This document shows positions 10,338-21,700 of a stretch of DNA of 64,000 nucleotides, piece after piece. The notes under the pieces were generated by a model. That model was not told the origin of the DNA. It saw only the letters and a program-made list of their open reading frames with translations, and ran no database searches. A program made the position numbers and the translations under genes. This stretch comes from Pyrenophora tritici-repentis (lineage: Eukaryota > Ascomycota > Dothideomycetes > Pleosporales > Pleosporaceae): the NCBI RefSeq assembly GCF_003171515.1, contig NC_089393.1, positions 1,984,001 through 2,048,000 on the forward strand. The letters are read 5' to 3'. How positions within the stretch are numbered: position 1 is the stretch's first letter; every line of letters begins with the position of its first letter.

Positions 10338-12221
10338 ATGCACAATTCGACCTCTCCAAATCGCTCGATGAAGTCGCGTGCGCCTGCTGCTTCCAATCGC
10401 AATGGTAATGCGACCGAGGGCCACCTCAACCGCGAAAACACAAATGCTTCTAGACGCTCCGCGGGCACAAAGAAGAGCCCATGGTGGAAGACGCGGTTGT
10501 TTGGGGGCATGATCAACGACATACGACGGCGAGCACCATTCTACTGGAGTGACTGGGTAGATGCTTGGGACTACCGTGTGGTGCCCGCGACGGTGTATAT
10601 GTATTTTGCGAACATTCTCCCAGCTCTGGCCTTTTCTCTCGACATGTTCGCAAAGACGGACCAGAGCTTTGGTGTCAACGAGGTGCTGTTATCCTCTGTC
10701 CTGGCTTCCGTGGTATTTTCGCTTGCGGCCGCTCAGCCTTTGGTTATTGTAGGAGTCACTGGGCCCATCACGGTGTTCAACTACACGGTCTACGATATCA
10801 TTACACCACGCGGCACAAACTACTTTGCCTTTATGTGTTGGATTGGTATATGGTCGCTGATCTTCCACTGGATCCTGGCCATTACAAACTCGTGCAACGG
10901 ACTAAGATATGTTACGCGCTTTTCTTGTGACATCTTTGGCTTTTACGTTGCTTTTATATACCTGCAAAAGGGCATACAGGTGTTGACGCGACAATGGGAT
11001 GCCAGCGATGCGTCTGCATATCTGTCCATTATGATTTCGCTACTCGTTACGGCGGTGGCGTATATTTGTGGCATCGTTGGTCAATCGTCACTGCTTCAAC
11101 GGCACGTTAGGAAGTTTATCGAAGACTACGGTACACCTCTTACGGTAGTCTTCTTCACGGGGTTTGTTCACATCGGGAAGATGGCGGGTATTGAGTTACT
11201 CAAGCTCCCCACATCCAAAGCCTTCTTTCCAACCACAGACCGCGGCTGGTTTATCCACTTCTGGGATATCAACGTGGGCGACGTCTTCCTCGCGATACCG
11301 TTTGCAGTTTTACTCACCATCTTATTCTGGTTCGACCACAACGTCTCCAGTCTCATCGCGCAGGGAACAGAGTTTCCGCTACGTAAGCCCGCTGGCTTTC
11401 ACTGGGATATATTCCTCTTGGGCTGCACTACTGGCGTTGCAGGTCTCCTCGGCATCCCCTTTCCCAATGGCCTCATTCCACAGGCACCTTTCCACACGAC
11501 ATCGCTCTGCGTCACCCGCACCGTCTCCGACACGGACGATGAAGCAAACAAGGGTCACACCCGCCGCATCGTCGACCATGTCGTCGAGCAGCGCGTGTCG
11601 AACCTCGCACAGGGCCTCCTCACTCTGGGAACCATGACGGGCCCTCTACTCATCGTACTGCACCTCATTCCCCAAGCCGTGCTCGCAGGCCTCTTCTTCG
11701 TCATGGGCATCCAGGCCCTCGAGGCAAACGGCATCACGCTGAAACTCCTTTTTCTCGCTCGCGACAAGCACCTCACGCCCAAGAGTGACCCCCTCATGCG
11801 CATTGAACGCCGCTGGGTCATTTGGGCTTTTGTCGGTCTCGAACTAGTTGGCTTTGGCGCTACCTTTGCTATTACGCAAACAATTGCAGCCATTGGCTTT
11901 CCAGTGTTTATCTTCTTGTACATTCCTATGCGTACTTGGCTTATGCCGCGATTCTTCACGACGGAGGAATTGGGCATCCTGGATGCGCCGACCGCAAGTC
12001 CCTTCACCATGGAGAGTGTGGGTGGGAATCATGGTCAAGTAGTGGAGCCGTTGGGAGCGGGGGGTGGGAATGCGTTGGATGATAGCGACGAGGCTGAGAG
12101 GGGCGAACGGGATAATAGCGTTAACGATGATGGCCTGAAGAACGCAGAGCAAGCGAGCAGGCGGAGGAGTAGTTTTAGGACGCCCGAGGGGTTGGAATTA
12201 GATAACATCGAGAAGTCGTAG
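10338..12221 (+). CDS. BOR1: Borate/anion transporter, SLC4-like HCO3- transporter family (Bor1)
   Basis: A single exon of 627 aa starts at ATG 10338 and stops just before 12222. After a basic N-terminal tail of about 60 residues, the SLC4/Bor1 membrane core begins with F-Y-W-S-D-W-V-D-A-W-D-Y. It continues through hydrophobic spans such as V-Y-M-Y-F-A-N-I-L-P-A-L-A-F, the conserved Q-P-L-V-I-V-G-V-T-G-P-I segment, and F-Y-V-A-F-I-Y. The later half has G-L-L-G-I-P-F-P-N-G-L-I-P-Q-A-P and the usual H-T-R-R-I-V-D-H-V-V-E-Q-R-V-S-N region. The last 80 residues are a charged, disordered cytosolic tail. Yeast Bor1 exports borate at the plasma membrane. Length and motif order match full-length fungal homologues, and no damage is visible. 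Substrate specificity is inferred from the family. Confidence 0.93.
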   Translation: MHNSTSPNRSMKSRAPAASNRNGNATEGHLNRENTNASRRSAGTKKSPWWKTRLFGGMINDIRRRAPFYWSDWVDAWDYRVVPATVYMYFANILPALAFSLDMFAKTDQSFGVNEVLLSSVLASVVFSLAAAQPLVIVGVTGPITVFNYTVYDIITPRGTNYFAFMCWIGIWSLIFHWILAITNSCNGLRYVTRFSCDIFGFYVAFIYLQKGIQVLTRQWDASDASAYLSIMISLLVTAVAYICGIVGQSSLLQRHVRKFIEDYGTPLTVVFFTGFVHIGKMAGIELLKLPTSKAFFPTTDRGWFIHFWDINVGDVFLAIPFAVLLTILFWFDHNVSSLIAQGTEFPLRKPAGFHWDIFLLGCTTGVAGLLGIPFPNGLIPQAPFHTTSLCVTRTVSDTDDEANKGHTRRIVDHVVEQRVSNLAQGLLTLGTMTGPLLIVLHLIPQAVLAGLFFVMGIQALEANGITLKLLFLARDKHLTPKSDPLMRIERRWVIWAFVGLELVGFGATFAITQTIAAIGFPVFIFLYIPMRTWLMPRFFTTEELGILDAPTASPFTMESVGGNHGQVVEPLGAGGGNALDDSDEAERGERDNSVNDDGLKNAEQASRRRSSFRTPEGLELDNIEKS

Positions 12222-12456
12222 GTGGATAATTTTCGGGTACGAACTGTATAGGTTGGTTGGTTGGTTGGAAATGCTGCGTTTTTGGAAAGTTATCTGATGT
12301 GAAACCGAGGTTGGGTTTGCTGTGGCATATTATTATACCATGTTGATTGTCTTTCCAAACGACTTAAGTCGAACGTGACATCTTAGAGTTTCTTATCTCC
12401 ATGTCCACTTGGACTTCCGTTCCTCGTCCTCTTCCTCCCTTCCTATATCCCTCCAC

Positions 12457-14274
12457 CTACCCCTGAATAGCACCCTCAACAACCTTCATAATTTCCACCA
12501 ATTCTTCCTCCATCATACTCTTCCCCATAACCTGCACATGGGCCGGTAGCCCCTCGCATTCCTCCGCATCATCTAGTCGTCATTTGTCAGCTTCGATCCG
12601 AAATTTCCCAACGATTAAGAGACAAGGTGACTGAACACTTACAAGGCGGTTCATACTTCACCCCCTCCTTCCAAAACTCGCCGTCCAAATCCTTCTGCGC
12701 CTTCGCACACGGCAAAATGCCACTAGGGAAATTAAGCAGACTCTGCACAACGGTATACACAGGGACCCCATAAGTATCATGCAGTGGAGCCACAGATTGG
12801 TATCCAGGCATAATCACCGCATCAAGCCCCCTCTCTCCCATCTCCTGCTGTCCCTGCATCAGCAAAAACCACTTCCTCACCACCCCAGCTTTCTCCACAT
12901 TCAGATCCCAAAGTTTATCCAACGACGCCTCCCATCCCTTCAACTCCTCGAAACTGCACGATTTCAGCGACGGCACCGGCGGCTCGCCACTCTCCTGGAT
13001 AAACCGCATTGGCGTCTTCTTCGGATCCAGCATAAACAATTTCCACGCCAACAGCGCCGTCTGATACAAATCCGGTATCTTCTCATCCAGCAGCACAACC
13101 TCATGTCCCCGTTCCTTCAGCCGCGTAGCCGTTGTATGCAGCGTGCGTGCAATCGGCGGATGCAGCGGACGTTCCTTGCAGCCGCGTACAAGACCAAAAC
13201 GCAGTGGTGTTGTAGAAGGCTGAACAGAACGCCAGGGAACAGGCAGACTATTTTCATCCAACAGCCACGGCTTTGCTCCAATCACCGAATCCATGAAAAG
13301 CGCGTAGTCTCTGATAGACCGCCCACACGGCCCTATAACCACGGGTATACTCCCCGGATTGCCCAACCTACCAACTGCCACACCGCCCGCAAACGGTACA
13401 CGGCCAGCTGTCGGCTTCAAACTGCTGCCGCCGCAGCAAATCACCGGGATGCGATTGGAGCCTGCGACGTCAGTTGCGACGCCCAGGACGCTGCCTTTCA
13501 TGGCTAGCAGTGCGCCCTCGCCGCCGGTGGAGCCGCCGGCTGTGTGTGAGAGTTTGTGAGGATTTAGCGTGCGACCGAAGATGTTGTTGTGCGAATCTGC
13601 TGTCATCATTGTTTGGGGGAGGTTGGTTTTGACGTAGAAGACTGCGCCGAGGGAGTGGAGGATGGTTACTAGGATGCTGTTTGAGGAGGCGGGTGGGTGT
13701 GAGAGGAATGATACGTAACCTAGGGTTGCTTGGACACCGCGGACGTTGAAGGAGTCCTGTGGGTTTAGTATGGGTAACGGGTTGGTAGGGGGGTTTGGGG
13801 TGGATGGAGATGTGATGTGAAGGAAATTATATGTACCTTCAAACTGATAGGCAACCCATGCAACGGTCCCAGAACCCTCCCCTCCTTCTCATACACATAA
13901 TCGCACTCCTTTGCTCTTGCGATCGCTTCCTCAAACAAAATTTCAGTCAAACAACTCACACACTGCTGCGCCACCGCCGCTCTCTTACAGAATGCAGTCA
14001 CGACCTCCACGCTCTTCAACTCCCCTTTTGCCATCTTTTCAACCAACGCAGTTGCATCATAGTTTTCGGTAATGTCCAGCTCTTTTTCTGTTAAGATGCC
14101 ACATGTGCGCGGCACATCTACCACGGAGATGGGCGAAGTTTCCGTGTATTGGGCTGTTTGGGACGCGGGGAGACGCCAGGAGGGGGGGATTTTGGAGTAG
14201 ACAGAGGCGCGTTTTGAGGCGGCTAGGGTGTGCCAGTCTGCTATTGGGGGGTGTTGGGTGGATGTGGTGGTCAT
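12457..14274 (-). CDS. Amidase signature family enzyme
   Basis: Three exons on the minus strand: 14274-13837, 13756-12643 and 12572-12457, with introns of 80 bp (GTACAT...CACAG) and 70 bp (GTAAGT...ACTAG), giving about 555 aa. The start M-T-T-T-S-T-Q is a proper ATG. The amidase-signature core is complete: L-H-G-L-P-I-S-L-K-D carries the catalytic Lys across the first intron, G-G-S-T-G-G-E-G-A carries the cis Ser, and D-V-A-G-S-N-R-I-P carries the nucleophilic Ser. The family usually has G-G-S at the last motif, so A-G-S is a small departure. The third exon (E-E-C-E-G-L-P-A-H-V-Q-V-M-G-K) is the usual C-terminal amidase motif. Fungal relatives are acetamidase- or fatty-acid-amide-type hydrolases, and the substrate cannot be told from sequence. 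It converges with the transporter, leaving about 235 bp between stops. Confidence 0.9.
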
Positions 14275-14731
14275 GATGGGTGGTGGTGTTAGCTTTTGGG
14301 GGAGGTATGATGTTGGCAGATGTCAGATGGATGGCAATGTGTGAGTCCTCGATCTATAAGTAATGATTCTGTAGGGAAACAATACGAGATGGTGTGAACT
14401 ATGCAAGACTATATCATTGTTTTGTCAATTGAGGGGTTTTATGGGGAGCCGGCCGAGGATGCCGATCGGAACGAGCATCGGAACATGCAAGTGGGGTGTT
14501 GTGGGTATGAACTGGGGTAAGTACAGCGCGGAAATAAGAGAGCCGGAATACGAGGTAGACATATTTCCCATACGTATTAGGCGCTATGTATATCAATATT
14601 TGTAGAAAGTTGTCATGACCCACCAAACGTGCAAGAGCCCTTCTCCAGTTTCGAACATGGCGACTCCAGCTTGCCAGAGTTCATGAGATAAAATATTACG
14701 ATCAGAGCTTTCAGATTAGGAGCATGCAGGC
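14275..14731. other. Intergenic, no gene seen
   Basis: 457 bp between two minus-strand genes: the amidase promoter and the 3' flank of the MMTAG2-like gene. Nothing else was recognised. Confidence 0.4.
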
Positions 14732-15524
14732 TCAGTCCCTTCTTCTCTCACTCCTCTCATATGGCGATCTACTCCTTGTGACCCTACGTCGGTGATCCCT
14801 CGAGCGTGATTGTGATCGCTTCTCGTCAACGTCGCGTTCCCGTCTACGTTCAGGGCGTTTTGAACGGTCGGGGCGGTCTTCACGTCGCTTGTGCTCGCGG
14901 CTTCGTGACCGATGCCTACGCCCATCGTCTCGATCACCGTCTCTCCGCCTGTCGCGAGACCGTGATCGTTCCCGGTGTCTATGACGGCGCTCTCGATCTC
15001 GTGAATGACTTCTTGATCGATGTCGTCTCCGTCGCTCTCCATCGTCGTCTCTATGTCTTCGCGAACGCTCCTTCTTCTCTCGCTTCTTCGTCTTGGTTTC
15101 ATCGCCCTCTTCCTTGATCTTCTCTTCGAGCTTATCCTTGACATCTGCCTCATGCACCTTCTTTCCAAGTGGCGTTAGATTCGCGTTGTCCCGTACTGGA
15201 ACAGGCAGGCCCATGGCAGCCAACATGGCGTCTTCCTCGGTCTCCTTGAGCTTGCGCTTCTCTTCTTTGATGCGCTCTGCCTCGGCTGCCTTGGATTCAT
15301 CATCGCCTTTTGCATACCAGCTCAGATCGCGACCTTGTTGCCAGCGGCCAACGGGGGCCATGAGCGAGTGGCCCAGGTAGTTTTCGCGGTGCGCATCATT
15401 CTTGACGTCTTCCCATTTGAAGTCGGCGCGGCCGCCACTGATGATCGTTAGCCAGCGAAATTACCGAGTAGAACCGTAAGACTTACCGACTTCCTTCTTT
15501 ACGCACTGTCTGTACAAGATCCAT
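14732..15524 (-). CDS. MMTAG2-like (multiple myeloma tumour-associated protein 2) RS-rich protein
   Basis: Two exons: 15524-15487 and 15437-14732, separated by a 49-bp intron (GTAAGT...CAG), giving about 247 aa. Exon 1 encodes only M-D-L-V-Q-T-V-R-K-E-G-S-R. The join restores R-G-G-R-A-D-F-K-W-E-D-V-K, and the family-typical N-L-G-H-S-like segment then appears as Y-L-G-H-S-L-M-A-P-V-G-R-W-Q-Q-G-R-D-L-S-W-Y. This N-terminal block is the conserved MMTAG2 (kinase-phosphorylated) domain. A Lys/Glu-rich helix follows, then an Arg/Ser/Asp-rich tail resembling RS domains of splicing-associated proteins. Human MMTAG2 is a nuclear phosphoprotein; a role in RNA processing here is inference from the tail. 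It is divergent from MED6 with a 169-bp shared promoter. Confidence 0.88.
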
Positions 15525-15693
15525 AATGTTTCGTTGTTGTTTGTAGAGTGGAATCAAGGCAAGTCGCGACTGAGGTAAAGTTGCGGGCAAGACGGGGGTC
15601 AGAGGCCCGTGCATAACTAAGTACAGCTCCCCATGCAACTCACAGCTCAGAGTACAACAGCATTTCACACTCGATTACTCCACAACCGCCAAC
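15525..15693. promoter_or_regulatory. Compact bidirectional promoter, MMTAG2-like / MED6
   Basis: Only 169 bp separate the two divergent start codons, so both promoters and 5' leaders must fit here. No specific factor site is claimed. Confidence 0.6.
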
Positions 15694-16826
15694 ATGCCCC
15701 CACCAATTCCACCCCCCGACGAGCAAGAGTTTGACCAGCCTCAGATCATCGCCGGTCTGTTGCACCCCGATCTACACGCAGGAAACAACGTCTTCTGGTA
15801 CTTCACCTCATCGCCATGGTTCGAGGCGGAATGTCTCAATATCAACGTGTGGCTCAACGTCCGCCAAAATGACCCTGCTACTGCAGAGCAGATCATGAAC
15901 GATAGGAAGCTATGGCAACAAAGACTGGACGATCAGCCCATAGGAACGCAGTATGTACTTGCCGGTGAAGGTCAAGGCGAAGGTCATCCATGGCTTCTAC
16001 AGCGCCAGAACAAGGTCAGCGTGATAAAGGACGACAAGGAGCAAATAGAGACGTTCGTTGAGGGAAACTACTATACGCATGAGACGAAGATGCTCATGGC
16101 ACCAAGCTTGCTTGATATTATCCAGAGTAGATTGGTAGGTTGGACGGAATATACAGGGAGAATGAGGGCTGACAGTTCGCACAGCTCACGGTATCAACAC
16201 GCATGCAACAAATGGCTGAACTATCAAAGAACATGACACATTGGACGCCTGCAACCGGCTACTCGTATTTTCCACCTTCATACGAAGCTGCAAAAGCGGC
16301 TACAACGGCAAGTCGCGTGGGCAGCCCAACACTGGCGCCAACAGACCTAGATGGCGCGGTCCCACAATCGCAAGCTGCAGGCGCGGCAGCAGCAGTAACA
16401 ACAGCACAAACAACCGAACCAACGGCCTCAGCCACCGAATTCTCAGACATGCTCTTCTTGCAATCGCTAAACTTAACCAACGCTTACGGAGACGAATACA
16501 TGGATGAGAACCCGCTCAAGGGCGAACCAGGCGCCTTTGTCTTCGAGGGCACTAAAACAGCAGTCAGCGCAAGGAACAAAGCACAAGAACAAGCAGCACA
16601 AGCTACACAGCAGTTGCCACCAGCTGCTGCGCTAAAAATAGATACGCAGACTGCGAGCGCTTTGCCTTCTGCTGCACCAACTCCAAAGGGCGGTGCTACT
16701 CCGGGCGCCGCCCCTGGTACGCCGGGTAGCAAGGGCAGCGTTGGCCCTGCCCCGAAGAAGAAGAAGGATAGGAGAAAGAGTCAGGGTGGACTTACGAGCC
16801 CGACGACGCCAAGTGTCCCACAGTAA
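15694..16826 (+). CDS. MED6: Mediator complex subunit 6
   Basis: Two exons: 15694-16134 and 16185-16826, with a 50-bp intron (GTAGGT...ACAG), giving about 360 aa. The N-terminal 150 residues match the MED6 domain: G-L-L-H-P-D-L-H-A-G-N-N-V-F-W-Y-F, S-P-W-F-E-A-E-C, and the P-S-L-L-D-I-I-Q-S-R-L segment that runs across the splice into L-T-V-S-T-R-M. Next come F-P-P-S-Y, an Ala/Thr/Pro-rich low-complexity region, the conserved L-F-L-Q-S-L-N-L-T-N-A-Y-G-D-E-Y-M-D-E-N-P-L segment, and a basic K-K-K-K-D-R-R-K-S tail. MED6 is an essential head-module subunit of Mediator that bridges activators to RNA polymerase II. Nothing suggests damage. The copia element inserted about 430 bp downstream of the stop does not touch the reading frame. 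Confidence 0.95.
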
Positions 16827-17250
16827 GGATTGGAAAGGGGACGGATGCCGGGCATGTTTTGCTCCATGATTTGTATGCGCTAGTAGAAGTTTTCTGGAAT
16901 GATACCCACCCCTTTTTGAGTTTCCAATACATGCATAACAGCAGTCTTATGCAAAGTATATCTTCATGAGTCGTGTTAGTCGCAACGTTGCGTGTAATGC
17001 AAACCGCGCGTAACTTACACTGAATTTATGTTGTGACACATTTTTGTACGACGTTTTATATCCTTACACATTCCTTCATATCCTGACTGAATTGGCCCAT
17101 ATACAAAAACGCGCAGCCATGAATACTTAAACAGGATAAATATGAAATAGCCTTGTGGGTTTTCAAGCTTAGTATTCGAAATATGTAGTTAAGTCTAAGT
17201 TGCTACCAGCTAACGACAAATAAAATGCGTTTGATTTCCCTCAAACCTTC
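16827..17250. other. MED6 3' flank up to the retrotransposon
   Basis: About 420 bp with no gene. It is AT-rich and should contain the MED6 3' UTR. It ends at the CACTC target-site duplicate of the copia insertion (17251-17255). Confidence 0.5.
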
Positions 17251-17255
17251 CACTC

Positions 17256-17447
17256 TGTCGGATCGTGAGTATCGGTAGAGACGTCGGCTGCTGGACACTT
17301 CGGCCCGACTTCGGCCCACCTTGCGCAAGAGCTTAGGTATACCTTCGTAGCACCTATGTTCGTAGATATCAATTAGAACCACCGAACAGAATGCATTCCT
17401 AGTTATCGTTATTTCCCTTTACGCACTTAGTGCAAAGCCAACCAACA
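17256..17447 (+). repeat. 5' LTR of the copia element
   Basis: 192 bp, TG...CA. It looks identical to the copy at 23159-23350 by direct reading. It contains TATACC- and CGGCCC-rich segments, but a promoter was not mapped. Confidence 0.96.
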
Positions 17448-17636
17448 CTGATCAGTGATTGCTTGAGGCGATCACAGACAGCAAGGAAGAAGAGACAGAC
17501 CGCATCTTTGACAGCCTCCCTAACGCACGACGTTATACTCCTGAGAGAAGATTCTGTGCTAAGAACAGAGCGAGGCAGAGATAACGCATAGCGATCAAAA
17601 CCTCCCTCTAAGCTGCTAATCCAGGCCGAAGCTCGA

Positions 17637-17806
17637 TTACAGCGCGTCAGCAACGCACAAAGACACACTGTTGAAATCCCGACGCGAGAAGTCTTGGGAC
17701 GACTACAGCACGTCAGCAGCGCAGAGCGACAGACTATTGATATCCCGACGCGAGAAGTCTCGGGACGACTATAGTGCGTCAGCAACGCGTAGCGATTCCG
17801 TACGAG
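17637..17806 (+). repeat. Tandem ~66-bp repeats in the retrotransposon leader
   Basis: Two near-identical units start at 17671 (TTGAAATCCCGACGCGAGAA) and 17737 (TTGATATCCCGACGCGAGAA), a spacing of 66 bp. A partial, more diverged unit precedes them from about 17637 (ACAGCGCGTCAGCAACGC against ACAGCACGTCAGCAGCGC). The array lies between the 5' LTR and the first ORF. It could be a structured leader or packaging element; that is inference. Confidence 0.8.
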
Positions 17807-17901
17807 CGTCCCCGGACGATCCTATCACGTACAACCACAAGCGCTGGAACCGACCAACCAGCTAGACAAGACAAGGCAACGCGTCAATATACACCGGCAC
17901 G

Positions 17902-18729
17902 ATGGCAGGCAGCCAGAGCAACTCTGGCGATACAGACGCTGATGTTCAAGAGCAACTACTCAACTATCCATCCGAACGCAATACAAGCAAGCGCGCAGAA
18001 ACTATATCCCCAGGAGCGAAGTTTACTGCTGAACACCTTATGCGACACTGTCCATACACAGTCACGTTTGACTATATCAACCCATCTCTCTGGGGTGTAC
18101 CCGCACCAGAGGATGCAGACGAGACGCACGCAACAACCTGGGTCGCGAAGGCTATCCACGACTACCATGTAGGAATGGAATGGGATGAGAGACTATACTT
18201 CGACTACCAATGGGACTTTGAAGGATGGACACGAGAGCTATTCCAGAAGGTTGAGCGCACTACGCTAAGATCTCTGAAGACTGTGCTCCGGTATAGGGGA
18301 GTCTATACAGGCAAATTTCGGGCTAGAGTAGCTGATTCCCTCTTCAACTTACTAGGAGGAGAAAACGCTCCCGAATGGGACCCTGCAGAGTTCAAGGCCG
18401 AGAAGTTTGACGAACGTTCTGAGGCGTACCAGCGTCAGCAGAACGCACATCTAGCAGCCCCTATAGATAGACAAGCGCAGCAGCCACTGCAACAGACGCA
18501 GCCACTGGAACCGCTACAGCCGCAGCCACAACGTCCGTCACAGGGCGAGCAGTATAGAGTGAGACAAGGCGTTCGAAGCCACCCGCAATATCAAGAGCTA
18601 CAACAACCGCCCTACGCGATCAATGCCTATGCAGGACCACAGCCTCGACAAACGGAGCAGGCTATGCAACCACAACAATGGTACCCGCAGACACAGACAC
18701 GACCCCAGCGACCGCATACCGCGAGGTGA
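17902..18729 (+). CDS. Copia element ORF1, unknown protein
   Basis: ATG at 17902, 275 aa. It has no zinc knuckle and no recognised enzyme motif. The first 170 residues are mixed and probably folded (W-D-E-R-L-Y-F-D-Y-Q-W-D-F-E-G-W, L-K-T-V-L-R-Y-R-G-V-Y-T-G-K-F). The last 100 are very rich in Gln and Pro. The Gag-type region is in the next ORF, so this is an additional element-encoded protein rather than the usual Gag. It overlaps the next ORF by 52 nt in a different frame (ORF2 is in the -1 frame relative to it). Coupling by reinitiation or frameshifting is possible, but I saw no classic slippery heptamer. Confidence 0.75.
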   Translation: MAGSQSNSGDTDADVQEQLLNYPSERNTSKRAETISPGAKFTAEHLMRHCPYTVTFDYINPSLWGVPAPEDADETHATTWVAKAIHDYHVGMEWDERLYFDYQWDFEGWTRELFQKVERTTLRSLKTVLRYRGVYTGKFRARVADSLFNLLGGENAPEWDPAEFKAEKFDERSEAYQRQQNAHLAAPIDRQAQQPLQQTQPLEPLQPQPQRPSQGEQYRVRQGVRSHPQYQELQQPPYAINAYAGPQPRQTEQAMQPQQWYPQTQTRPQRPHTAR

Positions 18730-21700
18730 CACCTTTCCCTCAGCAACCTACAAACCGAGTACCTGACAGACCCCTTGGCCTACCACATGACCCGTACAAG
18801 ACGCTACCGCCGCGATGGTCTCGCAACGATCGGCTCGAAGCCAATACGATCACGCAGTTCTCTAAGCTATGGGACAATAGCAACAAGTATACAGGGAATG
18901 CGTACGATCTCCTAGACGATAAGATTAAGATCTTCTTCAGCATCTGCTGGCAGGTAGATATCCAGGAGGAGCAGTTTCACGCAGTGTTTCCCCGTATCCT
19001 TACCGGGCGTGCAGAGACGTTCTACATACAGGTTGTAGAGAGAGATGATAGCTTTGCTGATGCGTACATGGCAATCAAAAACCACTTCGACCATGACGTC
19101 CATCACCAGCACTACTACACAGACTGGACGACTACAACCTTCGCTCGCACCCGCGCAGAGAACCCTGATAAGGGACTACACGAGGTTCTGCAGATCCTGC
19201 TTGACAAGCTGCAGCTATGCCAGCGTGCCCTTGGCAAGAACTTTGAGGGTGAGGATGCCCTCCGCACTACGGTCATCAATGCCTGCCGAGGAGTACCAGA
19301 ACTTGAGATGGCACTGTTCAAGCCAGCCACAATCTGTGAAGGACTCTTCTCAGATCTACGATCCGCAGTGGAAACACACCTAGCACGGCAACACACCGCC
19401 CAGTTGGTCACAGAAGATCAATACTACCTAGACCGCCGATACAACGGCAATGGAAGGATCCGAGGTGGATCTCGAGGTGGAGGAGGATTCAGAGGCGGAT
19501 CCAGAGGAGCATACCGAGGAGGCGAGCAGCGCGACGACAACGGACGAGGATTCAAGCCACGTTGGAGGAAGAAATGCTTTGTTTGCCGGAAGGAAGGATG
19601 CTGGTCTACCAACCACACAGATAAAGAGCGCAAAGATGCCCGTGCGCAGTTCTTCTCTACGCTATACTTTACAGGTGCACAGCCCCCTGAGGACTTCTCC
19701 GTACATCTTGCAGAATACGAAGGGATCGAGCACACCAGCCAGTACAATCAGAGAGGCTGGAGAGAGGAGGAAGACTGCGAGGATGACGAGGATGACGACG
19801 TCGCGGAAGCACATTCTGAACACCAGTTCTTCAAGGAGCAATGCCTTGCAGACCAGGCGTTCTTGCATCATATCTCGGGCGACGACATATACAGCCGAGA
19901 CGCGCCGTCAGCACCAGCATCGCAGTTCCTGCTTGAGGACCGCTACACACGATCTGTGTACCAAGGAATCCTACCAGATACAGGCGCTGCAAACGTATCC
20001 ACGGTCGGCAAGGAGCAATACCTCGCACTTACGAGAGAAGATCCGACGGTTAAGTTAGACACATCTACAGCAGGGAAAGCGTCTATTAAATTCGGAAAAG
20101 GCGAGGCTACAGCGTCGATTGGCACCGTGCAGGTCTCTACGGAGATCGGAAAAATCAACTTCGAAGTGCTCGAGGCGCCTACGCCGTTCTTGCTATGCCT
20201 TGCAGACATGGACCGCTTAAAGGTATACTTCAACAATACGACAGACGAGCTGGTTCAGGATGACGTACACATCCCGGTGATTCGCAAATGGGGACATCCT
20301 TGGTTCCATCTAAACAAGAGAGAGAGAGCAACTATGTTCCTAACGGAGACAGAATTGCGACGGCTCCATCGACGGTTTGGACACCCAGCTGTTACGCGAC
20401 TAGTCAAACTCTTAAAGGATGCTGGCCATAACGACTTCGAAGAAAGAACCCTAGAAGAAGTCACTAAGTTCTGCCACCACTGCCAGCTCCACAGCTCCGC
20501 GCCGCGCCGATTCAAATTCACTCTTAAGGATGATCACCACTTCAACTATGAGATCCTGGTGGACGTAATGTACCTAAGCAACAAACCTGTACTGCATGTG
20601 GTCGATTCCTCAACAGCGTTTCAAGGCGCGAGGTTCCTCAGCGCTATCTCAGCTAAAGAAACATGGCAAGCACTGCGGATACTATGGATCGACACCTACC
20701 AGGGACCACCCGACATCATCACGCATGATGCAGGTACTAACTTCGCGAGCGCAGAGTTCCGCGCAGAAGCAAAGATCATGGGAGTCACATGCAAGCAAGT
20801 ACCTACGGAGGCGCACTGGTCTATCGGCAAAACTGAGAGGTACCATGCCCCTCTACGCCGGGCATGGGACATACTCCATGCAGAACTCACTGACACTATG
20901 TCCGACGACGCGATTCTCCAGATGGCTGTGAAGGCTGTTAACGATACTGCTGGCCCTGATGGACTAGTCCCGACGTTACTAGTCTTTGGAGCGTACCCAC
21001 GAATGACTGCAGAGTCACCGCCATCACCATCAATGGTCAAACGCAGCGAGGCTATTCAAAAGGCGACGAAAGCCCTGCGCAAGCTCACTGCAGAGCGCCA
21101 AGTTGCAGACGCCTTGAACACCCGCAATGGACCAGCCACTGCAGACATGCTCGCGCTCCCACTCCAGAGCGAAGTCTTAGTATGGAGAGAGAGTGATGGC
21201 TGGAATGGCCCGTACAAGATCGCCAGTACAGATGGCCACAACATCACTGTCGACATGGTTAATGGTCCAGCGACATTCAGATCAACTGTCGTTAAGCCAT
21301 ACTACAGACCAGACCACCTGTGGAGCGACCCTGATGCGCCACACGCGCCGAATGAGCCGAATGAGCCGCACGAGCCGATAGCAGTACCTCCGGCAGCGCA
21401 ACCACGTAGAAGAGGCCGCCCTCCAGGGTCAAAGAACAAGCGGAAGGCGCACGCGTACATCACCAAGAAGGAGCAGGACGATCTTGAGCTAGCTATCAAG
21501 CTACGGAACGATGGCGTGATCACAACCTCAGGCGCCCCCTTTGAAGCGTCTGATGACCAAGAGATCAGCGACCTAGTAGGTCGTGGAGTCTTCAAGTTTG
21601 AGCAATACGACGAGAGGCTACACAGCAAGATCCGGATCTTTAAGTCACGCCTAGTACGTGAGGTCAAGGGAAAGACAACTAAGCCTTATGAGAAATCCCG

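Noticed and set aside
14716..15168. 150-codon minus-strand frame overlapping the MMTAG2-like tail
   Set aside because: It is a shifted frame of the Arg/Ser/Asp repeat region and only exists because of low complexity.
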